Source: CAZVCJ01 sp964625745 (GTDB lineage: Bacteria; Chloroflexota; Anaerolineae; VGOG01). From it: a stretch of 35,911 bases of DNA. Positions 8,379 through 15,753 of this stretch are shown one piece after another. The notes beneath the pieces were generated by a model. That model searched no databases. It was not told the origin of the DNA and saw only the letters and a list, made by a program, of their open reading frames with translations. How positions within the stretch are numbered: position 1 is the first letter of the stretch; the number at the start of each line of letters is the position of its first letter. A program made the translations under genes and the position numbers. Location: positions 1-35,911 of the forward strand of contig CAZVCJ010000019.1 in the NCBI GenBank assembly GCA_964625745.1, given 5' to 3'.

Positions 8379-8945
8379 ATGACCCATCTGGAGCAAGAGA
8401 TGCCAGAGATACCAGGAAAGCCCGAACCAGTTACCCTACGCGACGGCACGACAGTGACCATCCGTCCTATCCGTCCGGACGATGCGCCCCGCCTGCAAGC
8501 GCTGTTCCATCGGCTCTCGCCAGAAAGCATCGCCCTTCGCTTTCTGGGGCAGCCTAAGGAGTTGCCATACAAACAGGCGAAGCAGTTCGCCACCGTGGAT
8601 TACCATAAGCGGATGGCACTGGTGGCCGCGCGCGATGAAGGCAGCGAAGAGCATGTCATAGCCGTTGCGCGTTACGCGGTGGACCCGGCAACCGAGCCGG
8701 ATGTAGCTGAGGCAGCGGTCGCCGTCGAAGATGCGTATCAAAACCGGGGACTGGGAACGCTCCTGCTGATACGTCTGGTAGAGTATGCCCGGAGGCACGG
8801 TATCCGCGCCTTCATGGCTACTGTCCATCACGATAATGTCCAGATCATGCGATTCATCAGTAAGAGTGGCCTGCCGACCGAAAGGAAGCTGGAGGCAGGT
8901 GTGTGGGAGATCCTGGTGAAGTTGGAGCCCGAAGCTGACCACTGA
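8379..8945 (+). CDS. GNAT-family N-acetyltransferase
   Basis: A 188-residue single-domain GNAT. VTIRPIRPDDAPRLQ begins the fold, RLSPESIALRF resembles the GNAT domains attached to Pat-type protein acetyltransferases, and QNRGLGT at 121-127 is the acetyl-CoA pyrophosphate loop, followed by the helix LLLIRLVEYARR. The acceptor, protein or small molecule, is not predictable. Two starts are possible: ATG 8379, or ATG 8400, which has GGAG six bases upstream and keeps the whole domain; the latter has the better ribosome site. It is transcribed alone from its own promoter. Confidence 0.88.
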   Translation: MTHLEQEMPEIPGKPEPVTLRDGTTVTIRPIRPDDAPRLQALFHRLSPESIALRFLGQPKELPYKQAKQFATVDYHKRMALVAARDEGSEEHVIAVARYAVDPATEPDVAEAAVAVEDAYQNRGLGTLLLIRLVEYARRHGIRAFMATVHHDNVQIMRFISKSGLPTERKLEAGVWEILVKLEPEADH

Positions 8946-9088
8946 GACAGAATCCCCCGATGCGTGGCAGAACGAAAGCCGCCTGATGTACGATTTCGCC
9001 GTCCAGCACGGATTGACCCTACTGGAATAGGTAGATCCTCGATCCAAAGATACTACTTCCCCGGACGCTGATGCCACTATTCCTCAGC
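8946..9088 (+). other. Intergenic region with a short open tail
   Basis: Directly after the GNAT stop, the +1 frame reads ESRLMYDFAVQHGLTLLE before a stop at about 9030. The composition is protein-like, so it may be the remnant of a lost 3' end, but no family is recognisable. Otherwise nothing is seen before the next promoter. Confidence 0.25.
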
Positions 9089-9116
9089 TTGACTTGCTCC
9101 AGGCATAGAGTATAAT
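9089..9116 (+). promoter_or_regulatory. Sigma-70-type promoter for the AIM24-family gene
   Basis: TTGACT at 9089-9094, 16-nt spacer, perfect TATAAT at 9111-9116. AGGAGG at 9138-9143 is the ribosome site for ATG 9152. Confidence 0.8.
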
Positions 9117-9151
9117 TTGTCTACCAAAAACACATACAGGAGGATAGCACC

Positions 9152-9940
9152 ATGAAAGCGCACGAGGTTGACTACCAGATTTTTGGTGACGACCTCCAGT
9201 TCGTGGAGATCGAACTGGACCCCGGCGAGACGGTGATCGCAGAGGCCGGCGTGATGATGTACATGGAGGACGGCATCGGCTTTGAGACCAAGATGGGGGA
9301 TGGCTCCCAGCCGAGGGCTGGCTTCATGGATAAGCTGGTCAGCGCTGGGAAGCGGGCGATCACCGGCGAGTCACTGTTTCTGACTCACTTCACCAACACC
9401 GCGCGCCAGGGCAAGCGGCACGCGGCCTTCGGAGCGCCTTACCCAGGCAAGATCATCGCCATTGACCTGGATGACACGAACGGCGAATTGATCTGCCAGA
9501 AGGACTCCTTCCTATGCGCGGCGATGGGTACCGAGCTGAGCATCGCGTTCAACAAGAAACTAGGGGCCGGGCTCTTCGGCGGGGAGGGCTTCATTCTCCA
9601 ACGGCTCCGTGGCGACGGTATGGTTTTCGTCCACGCCGGCGGCACTATCGTAGAGAAGCCCCTCCACAACGAGAAAGTCATGGTAGATACCGGGTGCATC
9701 GTCGCCTTCGAGAATACCATCAACTACGACATCGAACGGGCGGGCAACCTGAAGTCCATGATCTTCGGTGGTGAGGGACTGTTCCTGGCGACCCTGCAGG
9801 GGACCGGCCGCGTCTGGCTGCAATCGCTACCATTTTCCCGCCTGGCCGACCGCATCCTGGAATTCGCGCCCAAGGCGGGAGGGAAGAGTATGGGTGAGGG
9901 TTCGATCGTAGGTGGGGCGATCAAGTTTTTGCAGCAGTAG
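9152..9940 (+). CDS. AIM24 / TIGR00266 family protein
   Basis: A 262-residue protein matching the AIM24 (COG2013) family: the N-terminus reads VEIELDPGETVIAEAGVMMYM, and the mid-region has SLFLTHFTN, a long run of beta strands and glycine turns (LFGGEGFILQRL, GGEGLFLATLQGTG). Members fold as a beta-sandwich trimer; the biochemical role is unknown, the yeast relative being a mitochondrial inner-membrane organiser. There is no signal peptide, so cytoplasmic or membrane-peripheral location is likely. A strong promoter and AGGAGG suggest high expression. An isolated gene; a GC-rich hairpin (GGCCTCCG/CGGAGGCC, 9967-9998) lies downstream without a T-tract. Confidence 0.9.
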   Translation: MKAHEVDYQIFGDDLQFVEIELDPGETVIAEAGVMMYMEDGIGFETKMGDGSQPRAGFMDKLVSAGKRAITGESLFLTHFTNTARQGKRHAAFGAPYPGKIIAIDLDDTNGELICQKDSFLCAAMGTELSIAFNKKLGAGLFGGEGFILQRLRGDGMVFVHAGGTIVEKPLHNEKVMVDTGCIVAFENTINYDIERAGNLKSMIFGGEGLFLATLQGTGRVWLQSLPFSRLADRILEFAPKAGGKSMGEGSIVGGAIKFLQQ

Positions 9941-10000
9941 CGGATCCTGGGACCGTACACGACGAGGGCCTCCGGGAGCGTTCAGAGTCTCGGAGGCCTT

Positions 10001-10052
10001 GAAAGGGCTTCAGTGATGTCAGAGGTTTCAGTGGAGTCAGTGGTTCAGAGCA
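10001..10052. repeat. Short stutter sequence (TTCAGTG/GTCAG words)
   Basis: Variants of TTCAGTG and AGTCAGTGG recur every 7-10 bases between the AIM24 gene and fabF. Weaker than the other stutter arrays of this window. Confidence 0.4.
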
Positions 10053-10173
10053 CTGGTGAATCCGGGCGAGACGCCGCACGTCTCCCATGCAAGAATCAAA
10101 AGGAGGAGGAAAGGAGGAGTCGCCGGCCCATAGTCTCAGGCCGGAGATAGAATACGAGTTTAGGAGGTGAACC

Positions 10174-11454
10174 ATGAATAGACCAGTGAACGACTCCACG
10201 AGTCGTAATCCCCACCAGCGCGTGGTGATCACCGGTATGGGCGCTATCACTCCAGTCGGCCACACGGTGGCTGAGACGTGGGACGCGCTCAAGGCAGGCC
10301 GCTCTGGGATAGCGCGCATCACGGTGTTCGACCCCACTCCCTTTTCTTGTCAAATCGCCGGGGAGTTGAAGGGATTCGACCCTCAGCCGTTCATCCCCCA
10401 TAAAAAGGCCCGCTACATGGCTGTTGCCAGTCAGATCGCGGTCATTGCCACCGGCCAGGCGCTGGAAGACGCAGGTTTCGACCTGGAGCAAGAAGATCGG
10501 GACCGGATCGGTGTGTTTATCGGGACAGCGGGCGGCAGCAGTGTGGAGGAGACGGAACGAATATTCGAGCGACTGATAGAGAAAGGCCCAGGGCGACTGT
10601 CTCCTTTTCAAGTCATACGGCTGTGGCCCAATATGGCCGCGTACTTCGTCGCCGAGAAGTATCAGGTGCGTGGGCATAACGGTACGATCTGCACGGCCTG
10701 TGCTGCGGCCACGCAGGCGATTGGTGAAGCGACTGAAGTGATTCGGCGGGGTGAGGCCGAGGTGATGATTACTGGTGGGACGGAGAGCATGATATCCCCG
10801 ACGATGTTGGCCGGTTTTACCGCCATGCGCGCTCTACCCACCAGCTTTAATGATGAGCCGGAGCGAGCGATGCGTCCCTTCGAAGCTAACCGCGAGGGGT
10901 TTGTCGGGGCTCAGGGCGGCGCCATGTTCATCCTGGAGAGCCTGGCCCACGCCCAGGCCCGGGGCGCTCGCATCCATGCCGAAGTGTTGGGCTTTGGCAC
11001 TTCGAACGATGCCTTCCACATGATAGCGCCTGACCCGGAAGGGAGCGGCGCTGCCCTGGCGATACGCCGCGCCCTGGCCAACGCCGGCGTGGGACCGGAA
11101 GCCGTCGGTTACATCAACGCCCACGGGGCCAGTACTCCTCTGGGGGACTTGGCTGAGACCAAGGCCATCAAGGCGGCTTATGGAAAGCATGCCTATGACA
11201 TCCCCATTAACTCAACCAAATCCATGATTGGGCACCTGATGGGCGCGACTGGCGCAGTGGAAGCCATGGCCTGTGTTATGAGCATCCAGGAGGGGATCAT
11301 TCATCCCACCATCAACTACGAGACGCCTGATCCTGAGTGTGACCTGGACTACGTGCCCAACGAGGCGCGCCAGGCCGAGGTCAAGGTGGCCGTGTCCAAT
11401 AGCTTTGGCCTGGGTGGACAGAACGCCGTGCTGGTGCTCGGCGCATTGGCTTGA
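10174..11454 (+). CDS. fabF: Beta-ketoacyl-ACP synthase II
   Basis: Condenses malonyl-ACP with acyl-ACP in fatty acid elongation. The 426-residue length and all thiolase-fold catalytic residues fit: nucleophile C176 in ICTACAAAT, H317 in NAHGAS, K349 with H354 in STKSMIGHLMGATGA, and the terminal NSFGLGGQNA glycine loop. RVVITGMGAITPVG marks the N-terminus. ATG 10174 follows AGGAGGTGA. The three genes behind it follow closely and look co-transcribed. None of them is a fatty-acid gene, and no other fab genes or ACP are nearby, so a role in a specialised acyl chain is possible, but the protein itself looks like a standard FabF. Confidence 0.95.
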   Translation: MNRPVNDSTSRNPHQRVVITGMGAITPVGHTVAETWDALKAGRSGIARITVFDPTPFSCQIAGELKGFDPQPFIPHKKARYMAVASQIAVIATGQALEDAGFDLEQEDRDRIGVFIGTAGGSSVEETERIFERLIEKGPGRLSPFQVIRLWPNMAAYFVAEKYQVRGHNGTICTACAAATQAIGEATEVIRRGEAEVMITGGTESMISPTMLAGFTAMRALPTSFNDEPERAMRPFEANREGFVGAQGGAMFILESLAHAQARGARIHAEVLGFGTSNDAFHMIAPDPEGSGAALAIRRALANAGVGPEAVGYINAHGASTPLGDLAETKAIKAAYGKHAYDIPINSTKSMIGHLMGATGAVEAMACVMSIQEGIIHPTINYETPDPECDLDYVPNEARQAEVKVAVSNSFGLGGQNAVLVLGALA

Positions 11455-11465
11455 GGTGAAGAAGC

Positions 11466-12158
11466 ATGGAAGAAGGTGTCGCGCCTGAATCAGCAATGGT
11501 GATCGTAGCTCACCCCGACGACGCCGAGTTCACCGTGGCCGGCACGGTAGCAGCGTGGGCCAAGTCCGGTTGCCGTGTGATCTACGTGGTTTGTACAGAT
11601 GGCAACGCTGGTTCGCATGAGCCGGGCATGACGCGCGAAAAGCTGGCCGAGATTCGCCGCGCCGAACAACGCGCTGCCTGCGCCATGCTGGGCGTGAGTG
11701 AGGTGGTGTTTCTGGGCTACGACGATGGGCAGTTGCAACCCACGCTCGATCTGCGGCGTGACTTGGTCCGCGTGATCCGTCAGCACAAGCCGCAGGTTGT
11801 CATGGCGTGGGATCCGACCAGGTTGTTGATTGGCGACGAATACATCAACCATCCCGATCATCGCGCGGCGGCGCAAGCGGCACTAGACGCGGTGGCCCCG
11901 GCGAGCGCCATGCCGCTGCTATGGCCTGAGGTTGGCGCCCCGCATCAGGTGCGCCAGGTGTACATTTTCGGCCATGACAAGCCAAACGTCTGGGTGGATA
12001 TGGCGGAGACTATCGAGCAGAAGATCGCCGCGCTCAAGCAGCACGCCAGCCAGATGGGAGACTGGGACCCGACAGAGATGATCAAAGAATGGGGTGCCGA
12101 AACAGGCAAAGAAAAAGCGTTGGCCTATGCCGAGAGCTACCTGGTCATCACGTTATAA
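11466..12158 (+). CDS. PIG-L family deacetylase (LmbE-like)
   Basis: A zinc-dependent N-acetyl-sugar deacetylase fold of 230 residues. AHPDDAE at 15-21 supplies the metal-binding His and Asp and the catalytic Asp, and NHPDH at 128-132 supplies the second metal-binding His segment. The family includes GlcNAc-PI, GlcNAc-Ins (MshB) and bacillithiol-precursor (BshB) deacetylases, as well as many uncharacterised members; the substrate here is not determinable. It starts 11 bp after fabF, with a GAGGTGA ribosome site overlapping the fabF stop region. The downstream C-S lyase-like gene would fit thiol metabolism, but that is inference. Confidence 0.88.
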   Translation: MEEGVAPESAMVIVAHPDDAEFTVAGTVAAWAKSGCRVIYVVCTDGNAGSHEPGMTREKLAEIRRAEQRAACAMLGVSEVVFLGYDDGQLQPTLDLRRDLVRVIRQHKPQVVMAWDPTRLLIGDEYINHPDHRAAAQAALDAVAPASAMPLLWPEVGAPHQVRQVYIFGHDKPNVWVDMAETIEQKIAALKQHASQMGDWDPTEMIKEWGAETGKEKALAYAESYLVITL

Positions 12159-12197
12159 CGATCGGGTGCGGCCGACTAGAGCAGGAGCCTACACTAC

Positions 12198-13376
12198 ATG
12201 ACTTACGATTTTGATCAGCGTATTGACAGACGCCACTCCGAAAGCGCCAAGTGGCTTTATTACGATGAAGATGTGCTGCCCATGTGGCTGGCGGACATGG
12301 ATTTCAGGTCGCCTGATCCGGTCATACAGGCCCTGCATGAGCGTGTTGAGCACGGGGTGTTCGGCTACGGCTGGCAACCGCCAGAACTTCGCCAAGTCAT
12401 CGTGGAACGGCTCCAGCGCCTTTATAGTTGGCAAGTGTTGCCCGAGGCATTGGTCTTCTTGCCAGGAGTTGTGACCGGCTTCAACCTGGCCTGCCATGCC
12501 GTGACCTCCCCCGGCGATGGCGTACTGATACAGACGCCGGTCTATTGGCCCATACTGCGAACCCCGGCCGGTGCCGAGCTAACCAGTGACGAGATGGAAC
12601 TGACCCGCCGACCAGACGGACGTTACGAGATTGATTTTGACCTCTTCGAAAAGGCGATCACCGACCGGACCCGCGTCTTTATCCTGTGCAACCCACACAA
12701 CCCCGTAGGGCGCGTGTTTCGGCGCGAAGAGCTGGGACAGATGGCCGAGATCTGCCTTCGGCACAACGTCGTCATCTGCTCAGACGAGATACATTGCGAT
12801 CTGGTGTTTCCGGGCAGTCGCCATGTGCCGATTGCCTCGCTGGCTCCTGAGATCGCCGACCAGACCATCACGCTGATGGCGCCGAGCAAGACCTTCAACC
12901 TTCCTGGCCTCAAGTGCTCAGTGGCCATTGTCCAGAACCCTGAGCTGCGGAAGAAGCTAGAATCAACCCACACCGGTTTGGTCCACGGGGTTAACGTCAT
13001 GGGATACACGGCTGCCCTGGCAGCCTATCGTGATGGTCAAGCGTGGCTGGACGAGCTGTTGCGTTATGTGGAGGCTAATCTTGATTATCTTCTCCAGTAC
13101 GTGGAAGCTCATCTGCCCGGCATCACTATGAGCAAACCAGAGGGCACCTATCTGGCCTGGCTGAATTGCCGCGAGGCTGGTATTCCTGGCAATCCCCACG
13201 AGTTCTTTCTCCAACAGGCCAGGGTTGCGGTGACCGATGGCGCGATCTTTGGCCAGGGTGGAGAGGGGTTCGTTCGACTGAACTTTGCCTGTCCGCGCTC
13301 AATGCTGACCGAAGCGGTTGACAGAATGAAAGAGGCGCTGCTCGCTCTTGATCGAAAAGGAGGTCCGGGAAAATGA
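12198..13376 (+). CDS. MalY/PatB-type PLP-dependent cysteine-S-conjugate beta-lyase
   Basis: A 392-residue fold-type I PLP enzyme. WLADMDFRSPDPVIQAL at the N-terminus and GYGWQPPELRQ are hallmarks of the PatB/MalY subgroup. CNPHNPVGRVF carries the PLP-orienting Asn, SDEIHCDLVF the Asp-Glu-Ile-His motif, and K231 in APSKTFNLPGL is the Schiff-base lysine. It likely splits cystathionine or related cysteine conjugates to homocysteine or a thiol, pyruvate and ammonia, although some members are aminotransferases. Its stop overlaps the start of the next gene (ATGA). Confidence 0.9.
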   Translation: MTYDFDQRIDRRHSESAKWLYYDEDVLPMWLADMDFRSPDPVIQALHERVEHGVFGYGWQPPELRQVIVERLQRLYSWQVLPEALVFLPGVVTGFNLACHAVTSPGDGVLIQTPVYWPILRTPAGAELTSDEMELTRRPDGRYEIDFDLFEKAITDRTRVFILCNPHNPVGRVFRREELGQMAEICLRHNVVICSDEIHCDLVFPGSRHVPIASLAPEIADQTITLMAPSKTFNLPGLKCSVAIVQNPELRKKLESTHTGLVHGVNVMGYTAALAAYRDGQAWLDELLRYVEANLDYLLQYVEAHLPGITMSKPEGTYLAWLNCREAGIPGNPHEFFLQQARVAVTDGAIFGQGGEGFVRLNFACPRSMLTEAVDRMKEALLALDRKGGPGK

Positions 13377-14662
13377 AACAACTGCTGATTCTCCTGACGT
13401 TGACGAGTTTGCTGTTAGCCGCTTGTGGTGGTACCCCAACACCTGACGTGGCTGCAACTGTGCAGGCCGCCGTTGCAGTCACCCAGACTGCGCAGCCGAC
13501 AGAAGAACCGCCCACGCCAAAACCAACAGACACCCCCGTGCCAACGGCTACCCCGATCCTCTCAACGGCTACACCGGTTCCACCGACAGATACGCCGATC
13601 CCTCCAACGGCTGCCCCGATTGCCTCAACGGCTACACCGGTTCCACCAACGCCGACCCCGGCTCCAGTCCAGCCGACTGCGACATCATTGCCAGTTCCAC
13701 CCTATTCGGGAACATACATGGTGGTCAACGTAGCCAGTGACGATGTCCTGAATGTGCGTGCTAACGCCGGTGTGTCCCATCCCATCGTTGGCGTCATTCC
13801 ACACAATGGCACGGGAGTTCAGGTTACCGGAGCCGGTGAGCAGGTTGATGGCGTACTATGGGTGCCGATCAAGTACAAAGAAATCGCCGGCTGGGTCAAC
13901 AGCAACTATCTGGCTCACCAAGCATACACGGTTGTCAATGTGGCCAGTGAAGATGTCCTGAATGTGCGTGCTAACGCTGGTGTGGCCCATCCCATCGTTG
14001 GCACTATTCCGCCCCAGGGCATGGGAGTTCAGATTACTGGAGCTGGTGAACAGGTTGACGGTTCGCTTTGGGTGCCGATCGAGTACAAAGAAACAACCGG
14101 CTGGGTCAATAGCAACTACCTGGCTAATCAGGTCGGGTGGGTGGATGAGGCTGTTGCTGTCCAGGCAGCGGGGATAATCGTGGCTCTGAAGAACAGAAAC
14201 CTGGAGAACTTGTCCGGGCTTGTCCATCCAGACAAGGGCGTTCGGTTCTCCCCCTATACCTATGTGAGAGTCGGGCCGGGATCGCCTGAGGGTGCAGATC
14301 TTGTCTTCAGTTCAGCCCACATCGCGAGCTTCTTTTCTGATCAAACGGTCTACAACTGGGGGAGGTTCGACGGCTCAGGTGAGCCAATAGACCTTACCTT
14401 TGAAGCGTACTTCGCCAGGTTCATCTATGACGCCGACTTCGCTTGGCCGCACGCAGTTGGCTACAACGAGATCATCGGATGGGGGAACACCATCAACAAC
14501 ATAGCCGAAGTCTATCCCAGCGCCGTCACCATTGAGTATCACTTCGAAGGGTTCGATCCGACTTTTGCAGGCCTTGACTGGCGGAGCCTGCGGTTGGTAC
14601 TTGAAGAGAAAGAGGGAGCCTGGTATCTGGTTGGCATTGTCCACGATGAGTGGACCATATGA
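13373..14662 (+). CDS. Lipoprotein with Thr/Pro linker and two SH3b domains
   Basis: 429 residues. The signal ends LLAAC with lipidated C18; a Thr/Pro-rich stretch (about 40-115) spans the wall. Two tandem bacterial SH3 domains follow (about 118-186 and 187-255), both with VLNVRANAGV and GWVNSNYLA, a fold that commonly binds peptidoglycan peptides. The last 170 residues form an unrecognised globular domain with no clear catalytic motif. The two SH3b units are nearly identical in DNA as well as protein, indicating recent duplication. A perfect AAGGAGGT (13357-13364) inside the preceding gene and the ATGA overlap show coupling to the PatB-like gene. It is surface-anchored; its function is unknown. 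Confidence 0.88.
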   Translation: MKQLLILLTLTSLLLAACGGTPTPDVAATVQAAVAVTQTAQPTEEPPTPKPTDTPVPTATPILSTATPVPPTDTPIPPTAAPIASTATPVPPTPTPAPVQPTATSLPVPPYSGTYMVVNVASDDVLNVRANAGVSHPIVGVIPHNGTGVQVTGAGEQVDGVLWVPIKYKEIAGWVNSNYLAHQAYTVVNVASEDVLNVRANAGVAHPIVGTIPPQGMGVQITGAGEQVDGSLWVPIEYKETTGWVNSNYLANQVGWVDEAVAVQAAGIIVALKNRNLENLSGLVHPDKGVRFSPYTYVRVGPGSPEGADLVFSSAHIASFFSDQTVYNWGRFDGSGEPIDLTFEAYFARFIYDADFAWPHAVGYNEIIGWGNTINNIAEVYPSAVTIEYHFEGFDPTFAGLDWRSLRLVLEEKEGAWYLVGIVHDEWTI

Positions 14663-14683
14663 AGGCCAGATCGGACTGCTCTC

Positions 14684-14827
14684 CTCTTCCAGGTATGCAA
14701 TCTTGAGAACAATGTCTTGGCGCGGGTTATCGCGCACGGTGCCGCTGGCGGGGAACAGGCGGGTGTTCTCCAGCTTGGCCAGTTTCTTCAGCGAGTCTAT
14801 GATGGCGTACTCCTCAGTCTTTATCAA
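14684..14827 (-). pseudogene. Fragment of a metallo-beta-lactamase-fold hydrolase (C-terminal part)
   Basis: Minus-strand residues SLKKLAKLENTRLFPASG, then DNPRQDIVLKIAYLEE, resemble the tail of MBL-fold hydrolases, where a PxHG motif precedes a helix ending in YLEER. The histidine is Ser here and all upstream zinc motifs are absent. No plausible start belongs to it, and it sits between a convergent gene and a palindrome. Likely a decayed remnant; family assignment is tentative. Confidence 0.4.
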
Positions 14828-14848
14828 GGGCGTGCTCCTTGGCAATGC

Positions 14849-14881
14849 AGACCTGACAGGTTTCGCAAACCTGTCAGGTCT
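14849..14881. repeat. Perfect 15-bp palindrome with 3-nt loop
   Basis: AGACCTGACAGGTTT, CGC, AAACCTGTCAGGTCT. It lies in the convergent gap between the SH3b lipoprotein and the methyltransferase, and its right arm supplies the methyltransferase stop codon. It could terminate transcription from both sides, although no long T-tract follows. Confidence 0.85.
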
Positions 14882-15743
14882 TGTAGATGGACGGCTTCTC
14901 TCCGTCGGCTCGCCAGGCGATGGCATAGATGTCGTTAGCGATGATGAGTTTCAATGGGGTGTGCATCAAAAGGGAAACGATTGCTCTTATCAGAGGATTC
15001 CGCAGGATAGAATACGCTTCCCTGCGGACATCGGTGAATCTCTTTTCATCCTGCCAGTCGGCTTGATCCAGAGTCAGGTTCTCCAGCCAGATCTCGAAGG
15101 TGAAACCGGCCTCCGCCAAACCGCGTTTCAAGCTGAGGGGGTCTTGCTCGTTGATGTGAACGCTTCGTTCGACGTCCGAACGCGGCGTGCTGGGGAGCCG
15201 CCGTGAGAGAAGTCGAAACAAGGGGTAGCCGTATTGCAGGGCCCAGCGGTTGGGGAGGGTGTGGAGTACCAGGTACCCCTGAGGGCTCAATACTCGATAG
15301 GCTTCTCGAAGAGCGCGGCTTATTTGCCAATCGCGCAGGTGCTCGACGATGTCCAGCATGAGCACCCTCTCGAAGACTTCATCTCCAAAAGGGAGCGCGG
15401 TTGCGTTGGCCTGCTCTAAGGCCACCCGGGCTCGATCTCTGTCGGAGGCGATTTCCAGGGTTCGCCTGGTCAGCCTCAAGCAGGCCGCCGAATAGTCTAT
15501 CCCCACCACCTTCGCTCCTCGCCTGGCAGCGTGGAGCGCGATTTCTCCCCGACCGCATCCCATGTCCAAGACCCGCATCCCCGGCTCCAGATTCATCAGC
15601 AGCAGGGACCTGGCCATCCTGGGGGGCAATCTGTCTCCTTGGCTGGCGATGAAGTCGTGGTACCCGCCGTCTCCGACAAAGCTCAGAACCGTTTCCTCGT
15701 CGTACACTTTGGCTGGGACAGACTGCTCGGAACCCTCGTGCAT
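14874..15743 (-). CDS. Class I SAM-dependent methyltransferase
   Basis: A 289-residue Rossmann-fold methyltransferase. VLDMGCGRGE at 58-67 is the SAM-binding motif I, D83 in GIDYS binds the ribose hydroxyls, VLMLDIVEHL is the motif IV region, and AYRVLSPQGYLVLHT the post-motif strand seen in ubiquinone/sugar-type methyltransferases. The substrate is not predictable; as the last gene of a glycosyltransferase-radical SAM cluster it may modify a surface glycan or lipid. The stop codon lies inside a perfect palindrome, so the last two or three residues may come from the inserted repeat. The GT gene ends 10 bp upstream. Confidence 0.88.
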   Translation of the reverse strand: MHEGSEQSVPAKVYDEETVLSFVGDGGYHDFIASQGDRLPPRMARSLLLMNLEPGMRVLDMGCGRGEIALHAARRGAKVVGIDYSAACLRLTRRTLEIASDRDRARVALEQANATALPFGDEVFERVLMLDIVEHLRDWQISRALREAYRVLSPQGYLVLHTLPNRWALQYGYPLFRLLSRRLPSTPRSDVERSVHINEQDPLSLKRGLAEAGFTFEIWLENLTLDQADWQDEKRFTDVRREAYSILRNPLIRAIVSLLMHTPLKLIIANDIYAIAWRADGEKPSIYKT

Positions 15744-15753
15744 CTTTGGCCTT

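Noticed and set aside
9967..9998. GC-rich hairpin after the AIM24-family gene as an intrinsic terminator
   Set aside because: The stem is good, but no T-tract follows on either strand, so a terminator call is not supported.
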